From Fibrobacter sp. UWB2 (GTDB lineage Bacteria; Fibrobacterota; Fibrobacteria; Fibrobacterales; Fibrobacteraceae): a stretch of DNA of 64,000 nucleotides. Below the pieces are notes generated by a model. The model made no database searches. It was given only the letters and a program-made list of their open reading frames with translations, and had not been told where the DNA came from. Positions 59,901 to 64,000 of this stretch are shown here, piece after piece. Numbering within the stretch: position 1 is the first letter of the stretch; every line of letters begins with the position of its first letter. The position numbers and the translations under genes are program-made. The stretch is from assembly GCF_002210425.1 (NCBI RefSeq), contig NZ_MWQK01000001.1:434001-498000 (forward strand), written 5' to 3'.

Positions 59901-60871
59901 TTACCCGTAGCACCTTCGTCACGGATTTCACCACCACTACCCGTAGCGGCACCCGGGAACGGAGAAATAGCCGTCGGATGGTTGTGGGTTTCGACCTTCA
60001 TGAGGATGTCGACTTCTTCGTTGTGGAAGTCGTACTTGTTGTTACGCGGGTCAGCGTAGAAGCGGCCAGCCGTAGCCCCCTTCATCACAGCAGCGTTATC
60101 CTTGTAAGCGCTGAAGATGTTGGAATTGTGGAGCTGGTAGGTATTCTTGATCATCTGGAACAAGGACTTGTCCTGCTTCACGCCGTCAATGGTCCATTCG
60201 GCACCGAACACCTTGTGGCGGCAGTGTTCCGAGTTGGCCTGAGCGAACATGTAAAGTTCAACGTCGGTCGGGTTGCGCTTGAGTTCGGTGAAGTTCTTGA
60301 CGAGATAATCGATTTCGTCGGCGGAAAGGGCAAGGCCCATTTCCTTGTCAGCCTTCACGAGAGCGTTGCGGCCTTCGGTAAGGACCGGAATCACATTGAG
60401 CGGACGCGGTTCTTCCTTGCTGAAGAGAACTTCGAGAGCGGCAGTATCAGCAAACACGGCCTGCGTCATGCGGTCGTGAATCTTGGCCGTAATCTTTTCG
60501 CGGGCACCGGCGGGAGCGGCACCTTCAAACTTCACGTAGTAAGCAACGGCGCGTTCGATGCGCTTGATTGATGGGAGGCCGCAAATGTGAGCGATATCGG
60601 TTGCCTTCGAGCTCCACGGGCTAATCGTACCCGGACGCGGGCAGACCACAAAGAGTTCACCTTCGAGCGCCTTGACTTCGCGCATCGGGCCGTAATGAAG
60701 GACCTTTTCGAGCGTTTCCTTTTCGGAAGCGGTCAGGTCGGCGGACAGATCCACCACATGGAGGAATTCGGCATACACAGATGCAACCGGAATCCCAGCG
60801 GCCTTAAAATCAGATGAAAGCTTTTGCAGACGGAAATCCGACAGAGCCGGAGTACCACGAAGAATGAGCAT
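56996..60871 (-). CDS. purL: Phosphoribosylformylglycinamidine synthase, single-chain large type
   Basis: Converts FGAR to FGAM in purine synthesis using glutamine. At 1291 residues it is the fused proteobacterial/eukaryotic form: N-terminal PurS-like part, linker ([26 protein letters not shown] pattern), ATP-binding synthetase halves ([57 protein letters not shown]) and a C-terminal glutaminase with nucleophile Cys in LGVCNGCQM and the end pattern [10 protein letters not shown]. All key blocks are intact. It is monocistronic, with an ATG at 60869-60871 and a terminator. Confidence 0.97.
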   Translation of the reverse strand: MLILRGTPALSDFRLQKLSSDFKAAGIPVASVYAEFLHVVDLSADLTASEKETLEKVLHYGPMREVKALEGELFVVCPRPGTISPWSSKATDIAHICGLPSIKRIERAVAYYVKFEGAAPAGAREKITAKIHDRMTQAVFADTAALEVLFSKEEPRPLNVIPVLTEGRNALVKADKEMGLALSADEIDYLVKNFTELKRNPTDVELYMFAQANSEHCRHKVFGAEWTIDGVKQDKSLFQMIKNTYQLHNSNIFSAYKDNAAVMKGATAGRFYADPRNNKYDFHNEEVDILMKVETHNHPTAISPFPGAATGSGGEIRDEGATGKGSKPKAGLTGFSVSNLKLPGAVQPWEKDFGSPSRIASALDIMIDGPLGGAAFNNEYGRPNILGYFRTFEQEVSSEKGTEVRGYHKPIMLAGGLGNIKHQHIEKGHIDPGDHLIVLGGPAMLIGLGGGAASSVANGAGNESLDFASVQRENPEMERRCQEVIDRCWAMNEENPITFIHDVGAGGLSNAFPELVNDGGLGGKFELRNVPNDEPGMSPFEIWSNESQERYVIAIAGDKLDVFDAICKRERCPYAVVGEAIPEKHLTLTDKHFGTTPIDMPLGVLLGKPPRMIRNEKSQKRPLSSQVVPAGVTVKDLAHRVLANPTVADKTFLISIGDRSVTGMICRDQMVGPWQVPVADCAVTSATLDTYEGEVMSMGERAPIALISPAAAARMTVAESLTNMAAACVPDMGRVNLSANWMATPNYEGDGADLYEAVKSIGMELCPELGITIPVGKDSMSMSTVWQDEKGSHRVTAPISLVISAFAPCADVRKTLTPQLLQKKDTTLVLVDLARGKNRMGASIAAQVYNLLGDKAPDVDSAKELRAFFETIQKLNADGKIMAYHDKSDGGLFTTVVEMAFAGHVGVTLDATALKGNVIDALFNEELGAVLQVANADLAAVKAAFEAVGLGDTVSEIGKLNDTYNIVIGDYAEGLSDLRAIWSDTTRRIAALRDNPECAESEYKLKLEQDDPGITPKVTFDLAASAKVIKDYASRPKMAILREQGVNGELEMAAAFAKAGFESIDVHMTDILSGRVSLKDFNGLVACGGFSYGDVLGAGEGWAKSILFNPKARAEFEAYFNRKDTFTLGVCNGCQMVSNLKDLIPGAKHWPRFVQNISERFEARYCSLKVEDTPAVLLKGMAGSVLPIAVAHGEGRAEFASREAAEACLKTGLVALRYVDGKHEYTERYPLNPNGSPFGINGLCSEDGRALVMMPHPERVFRTCQYSWHPAEWGEDGPWMQLFRNGRIFVG

Positions 60872-60942
60872 TTTGACCTCTTTTAGCCTAAATATTTACC
60901 GCCCCAAATATAGCAATTTGAGGATATTTTCAAACGGGAAAA

Positions 60943-60961
60943 GCTCCGCAAAATGCGGAGC
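60943..60961 (-). terminator. Probable terminator after hisD
   Basis: GCTCCGCA (60943-60950) / TGCGGAGC (60954-60961) with an AAA loop; on the minus strand followed by TTTTCCC. The T-run is short, so termination strength is uncertain. Confidence 0.55.
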
Positions 60962-60999
60962 CGTTTCATAAAATGAAAATAGAACTGTGTAAGGCGATT

Positions 61000-61046
61000 C
61001 CGTCATACTTCGACTGCGCTCAGCACAAGCTCCGGCCGGAATGACA
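61000..61046. repeat. Intergenic repeat, composite type
   Basis: CGTCATACTTCGACTGCGCTCAGCACAAGCTCCGGCCGGAATGACA: a CGTCAT...CTGCGCTCAG part joined to a GCCGGAATGACA end. It lies directly before the hisD stop on the minus strand. Confidence 0.55.
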
Positions 61047-61054
61047 ATTCACAA

Positions 61055-62344
61055 TTACAGTCTCTTGAGGACTGCGGCGGCGTGGTGGATGAAGCCTTCT
61101 TCATTAGCCACGACAGCGATTGCCTTCGCATTCTTCTTGATAGCCTTTTCGCTATACTTGATGATGCTCATACGCTTGAGGAAGTCGTAGACGCCCAGCG
61201 GGCTGAAAAAGCGACCTGTGCCGTTCGTGGGGAGAACGTGGTTCGGGCCTGCAAAGTAGTCACCCACCGGTTCAGAAGACCACGGACCGATAAACACGGC
61301 GCCCGCATTTTCGATTTGGGCTGCCATCGATTCAGCTTCGTCCGTCATAATTTCCATGTGTTCCGGAGCAATGGCGTTCGCAATCGCTACACCGTCGAAC
61401 CAGTCCTTCACAACGAGGATGCGACCGAAGTTGTCGAGCACCTTCGTCAAGAGTTCCTTCTTCGGGGAATTTTCGACCTGGATGTCCACACATTCGCTAA
61501 TCATCTGTGCGGTTTCCATGTTGTCCGTAATGCAGATGGCGGCTTCGAAACCGGAACCGTGTTCTGCCTGGCTCAAAAGGTCGGCAGCGACAAAGTCCGG
61601 ATCGCAGGTATTGTCTGCAAGCACGAGCACTTCGGACGGGCCTGCCACCATGTCGATATCGACAATGCCAAAGACTTCCTTCTTCGCGACAGCGGCAAAG
61701 ACGTTACCTGGGCCCACAATTTTATCGACGCGTTCCACGACAACCTTGCCCTTGCCATCCTTGGCACCATAAGCGAGCATGCCGATAGCCTGAGCGCCAC
61801 CAATGTGGTAAACTTCGGTAATGCCGAGTTCGCAAAGCACAAAAGCTACAGCGCGGTTGATTTCGCCCTTGATCGGAGTCACAACGACGATGTCCTTGAC
61901 GCCAGCGACAATGGCCGGAACCGCATTCATAATGACCGTGCTCGGATAAATTCCAGCACCGCCCGGAACGTAAAGGCCCACGCGCTTCATGGGGCGGATA
62001 CGCTGGCCGAGAACCACGCCGTCCTTCCCTTCCATGAGCCAGGAATCTTCCATCTGGTTCACGTGGAAATCGCGAACATTCTTGATAGCCTGCTTGAGCG
62101 CACGCTGCATTTCGGGCGGGCACTTGGCGGCAGACTTCTTGATTTCGGCTTCGGACACGCGGAGGTTCTTACCCTTGAGGCCATCGAACTTCTGAGCGTA
62201 TTCAACAGCCTTGGCATAACCGCCGTTCTTGATGTCGGCGAGAATGTCCATGACCTTGTCGTGAATTTCCTTGCTCGGAGCAACTTCACGACCACAAATT
62301 CTGTCAATCTCTTGAGACTTCGGAGTGACTTTTACGATTTTCAT
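61055..62344 (-). CDS. hisD: Histidinol dehydrogenase
   Basis: Two-step NAD-dependent oxidation of L-histidinol to histidine, zinc dependent. The 429-residue protein has the family blocks RPMKRVGLYVPGGAGIYPSTVIMNAVPAIVAGV, EVYHIGGAQAIGMLAYG, KIVGPGNVFAAVAKK, DMVAGPSEVLVLAD, DLLSQAEHG and GPNHVLPTNGT. The ATG at 62342-62344 (MKIVKVTPKSQ) matches family starts; the frame continues 17 codons upstream without reason. It follows the cimA-type gene by 71 bp on the same strand. Confidence 0.96.
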   Translation of the reverse strand: MKIVKVTPKSQEIDRICGREVAPSKEIHDKVMDILADIKNGGYAKAVEYAQKFDGLKGKNLRVSEAEIKKSAAKCPPEMQRALKQAIKNVRDFHVNQMEDSWLMEGKDGVVLGQRIRPMKRVGLYVPGGAGIYPSTVIMNAVPAIVAGVKDIVVVTPIKGEINRAVAFVLCELGITEVYHIGGAQAIGMLAYGAKDGKGKVVVERVDKIVGPGNVFAAVAKKEVFGIVDIDMVAGPSEVLVLADNTCDPDFVAADLLSQAEHGSGFEAAICITDNMETAQMISECVDIQVENSPKKELLTKVLDNFGRILVVKDWFDGVAIANAIAPEHMEIMTDEAESMAAQIENAGAVFIGPWSSEPVGDYFAGPNHVLPTNGTGRFFSPLGVYDFLKRMSIIKYSEKAIKKNAKAIAVVANEEGFIHHAAAVLKRL

Positions 62345-62415
62345 TTTAACAGACCTTCTATTTTTTAAACTCTTAAAACCGGCGCGGTTTGGCAAATTGT
62401 CGCGGTTCAGCGAAT

Positions 62416-64000
62416 TTACACGGACGCCACATCCAAATGCTTGTATGCATTCGGGATAACGTTGTCTTCAAGCAAAATCTTGTACGTAAGGCCATCGACA
62501 AAAGCAGTCCAGCAGGCCTCAATGATGTTGCTCGAAACGCCGACCATGTTCCAGTAGCCGTGTTCATCGCCAAACGTCGTCCACACGCGAACCGTTGCAT
62601 CGGATGCCACATTGGAACCGAGCACGCGAACCTTAAAGTCGTCCAGGCGCACACTTTCCATGCACGGGAAGAACGGCAATAGAGCCTTACGGAGTGCGGC
62701 ATCGAGTGCGTTCACCGGACCATCGCCCTCGCTCACCTGGTGGCTAATCTTATCGCCCACCTGGAGCTTGACCGTAGCCTGCGACACAGAAACACCCTGC
62801 GGAGTCTTGTCTTCAATCACGCGGTAGTTGAGCACCTTGAACGGTTCCTTGACCATTCCCAAGTGGCGATAGACCAAGAGCTTGAAGCTTGCTTCGGCAG
62901 AGTCGAAATGCCAGCCCGCATTTTCACGTTCCTTGATTTCCTTGAGGAGGCTTGCCACCACCGGATCCTTCTTGTCGATGCCCGGCTTAATCGCCTTGAG
63001 CTTTTCGACAACGAGAGAACCACCGGCCTGGTCGCTTGTCACGAACACGCGGTCATTACCCACCGTATGCGGGTCGATATGTTCAAAGCTGCGAGAAACC
63101 TTCATGACGCCATCGATATGAGCACCGCCCTTATGGGCAAATGCGGCATCGCCCACGTACGGGGCATGCACGTCGCTCGGCAAGTTCACAATCTGGTCGA
63201 TATTGCTGCTCAACTGGCGTAGGTGAGAGAGCTTCTTTGCAGCTGTAAAATCGCAGTCCATCTTGAACTTCAAATCGGCAGCAATCGTCGTGAGGTTTGC
63301 GTTACCGCAGCGTTCGCCGTAGCCATTCACCACGCCCTGCACCATCACGCAGCCCGCCTTCACAGCGTAAATCGAGTTTGCCACGGCAAGTCCACTGTCA
63401 TTATGCACGTGGATGCCAAGCGGCGTAGAAATCTTTTCCTGAACCTTCTTTACGATTTCTTCGATTTCCCACGGCATCGTTCCGCCGTTCGTATCACAAA
63501 GCACGATGCAATCGGCATGGCCAAGTTCGGCCGCCTTGAGAGTTTCAAGCGCGTATTCCGGATTCGCCTTGTAGCCATCAAAGAAATGTTCCGCATCATA
63601 AATCACCTCTTCGGAATGTTCCTTGAGGTAAGCGACAGAAGACTCGATCATGTCGAGATTTTCTTCGAGAGTCGTGCGGATAACGTCCGTCACATGCAAA
63701 TCCCAGCTCTTGCCGAAAATCGTCTTGACCGGAGCTTCGGACTTGATGAGCGCCTGCAAAAGCGGGTCGTTCTCGGGCAAAATACCCGGACGGCGCGTAG
63801 AGCCAAATGCGGCAATCTTTGCATGCTTGAGCTTTACGTCCTTGATGAGCTTGAAAAATTCCTCATCGGTCGGATTGCTGGGGTTCGGCCAACCGCCTTC
63901 AATATAGTCAAATCCAAAGTGGTCCAAAATTCGAGCGATCTGGACTTTATCAGCTAAGGAGAGACTTATTTTACGGTCTTGGTTACCGTCACGGAGCGTT
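62416..64000 (-). CDS. cimA: Citramalate synthase, 5' end cut by window edge
   Basis: Condenses pyruvate and acetyl-CoA to (R)-citramalate, an entry to isoleucine synthesis. About 527 residues are visible, running to the window edge; the family is about 520-540, so only a few N-terminal residues are missing. The visible start TLRDGNQDRKISLSLADKV is the metal/substrate-binding TLRDGxQ motif, followed by DYIEGGWPNPSNPTDEEFF, AFGSTRR, LCDTNGGTMPWEIEE and GIHVHNDSGLAVANS, and a C-terminal LeuA-type regulatory domain. The GGWPNPSNP and FGSTRR features favour the TIGR00977-type CimA over 2-isopropylmalate synthase. It precedes hisD on the same strand. Confidence 0.9.
   Translation of the reverse strand, partial: TLRDGNQDRKISLSLADKVQIARILDHFGFDYIEGGWPNPSNPTDEEFFKLIKDVKLKHAKIAAFGSTRRPGILPENDPLLQALIKSEAPVKTIFGKSWDLHVTDVIRTTLEENLDMIESSVAYLKEHSEEVIYDAEHFFDGYKANPEYALETLKAAELGHADCIVLCDTNGGTMPWEIEEIVKKVQEKISTPLGIHVHNDSGLAVANSIYAVKAGCVMVQGVVNGYGERCGNANLTTIAADLKFKMDCDFTAAKKLSHLRQLSSNIDQIVNLPSDVHAPYVGDAAFAHKGGAHIDGVMKVSRSFEHIDPHTVGNDRVFVTSDQAGGSLVVEKLKAIKPGIDKKDPVVASLLKEIKERENAGWHFDSAEASFKLLVYRHLGMVKEPFKVLNYRVIEDKTPQGVSVSQATVKLQVGDKISHQVSEGDGPVNALDAALRKALLPFFPCMESVRLDDFKVRVLGSNVASDATVRVWTTFGDEHGYWNMVGVSSNIIEACWTAFVDGLTYKILLEDNVIPNAYKHLDVASV

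Noticed and set aside
57065-60571. Very long plus-strand open frame (1168 codons) opposite purL
   Set aside because: It is antisense to purL, whose translation matches the family throughout. The antisense product is His/Arg/Val-rich without domains; it results from codon bias keeping the opposite frame open.
61082-62368. 428-codon plus-strand frame opposite hisD
   Set aside because: Antisense shadow of a secure hisD gene.

Overview
The window looks like chromosomal DNA of a Fibrobacter-type bacterium (phylum Fibrobacterota). This is inferred from a secreted GH5 cellulase, a long Ser-rich linker protein ending in a type-IX-secretion-like C-terminal domain, many lipoproteins and terminal-aromatic outer-membrane barrels, moderate GC, and hairpin repeats ending in ATGACA in many gene gaps. 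No tRNA, rRNA, CRISPR array, transposase or phage gene was seen. The two window edges cut gdhA (left) and a citramalate synthase gene (right).

Region 1 (1-9.7 kb): gdhA end, then a lipid-synthesis block. On the minus strand lie ACP, a single-ORF fusion of an active ketosynthase with a catalytically dead ketosynthase (KS-CLF type), FabG, FabZ, PlsC and a patatin-like phospholipase. Divergently, on the plus strand, lie FabD and a biotin-dependent carboxyltransferase. The 241-bp divergent promoter holds nested inverted repeats. A separate conventional FabF sits at 32.2-33.4 kb, so the fusion may serve a dedicated pathway.

Region 2 (9.7-18.6 kb): inositol-monophosphatase family protein, a lipoprotein with a formylglycine-enzyme-like C-terminus, rplU-rpmA, a GH2 glycosidase, proA and hisI.

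Region 3 (18.6-23.5 kb): an AT-richer accessory operon with three paralogous helical-plus-barrel envelope proteins and two paralogous small lipoproteins, pointing to module duplication.

Region 4 (23.5-46.7 kb): glyS with a structured leader, the poly-Ser secreted protein, hflX, pgpA, an outer-membrane protein, an NSS transporter, a DUF2279-like protein, fabF, orn, a transpeptidase-only PBP, lgt, a protein with a DisA/DAC-like core (DG...GARHR), a UPF0340 protein, a solute-binding lipoprotein built half-full-half, a SprT-like/YkgJ pair, a TPR/calcium-loop lipoprotein with its barrel partner, and the GH5 cellulase.

Region 5 (46.8-56.9 kb): an AT-rich tandem array of four lipoproteins. Three carry a DUF4419 domain plus a common C-terminal region; the fourth lacks exactly the DUF4419 part. 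Next to it is a small operon with an HEAGH protein, an alpha/beta hydrolase and a secreted protein.

Region 6 (57-64 kb): purL, hisD and partial cimA.

The most noteworthy items are the KS-CLF fusion locus, the DAC-like protein, the DUF4419 lipoprotein array and the permuted-looking solute-binding protein.
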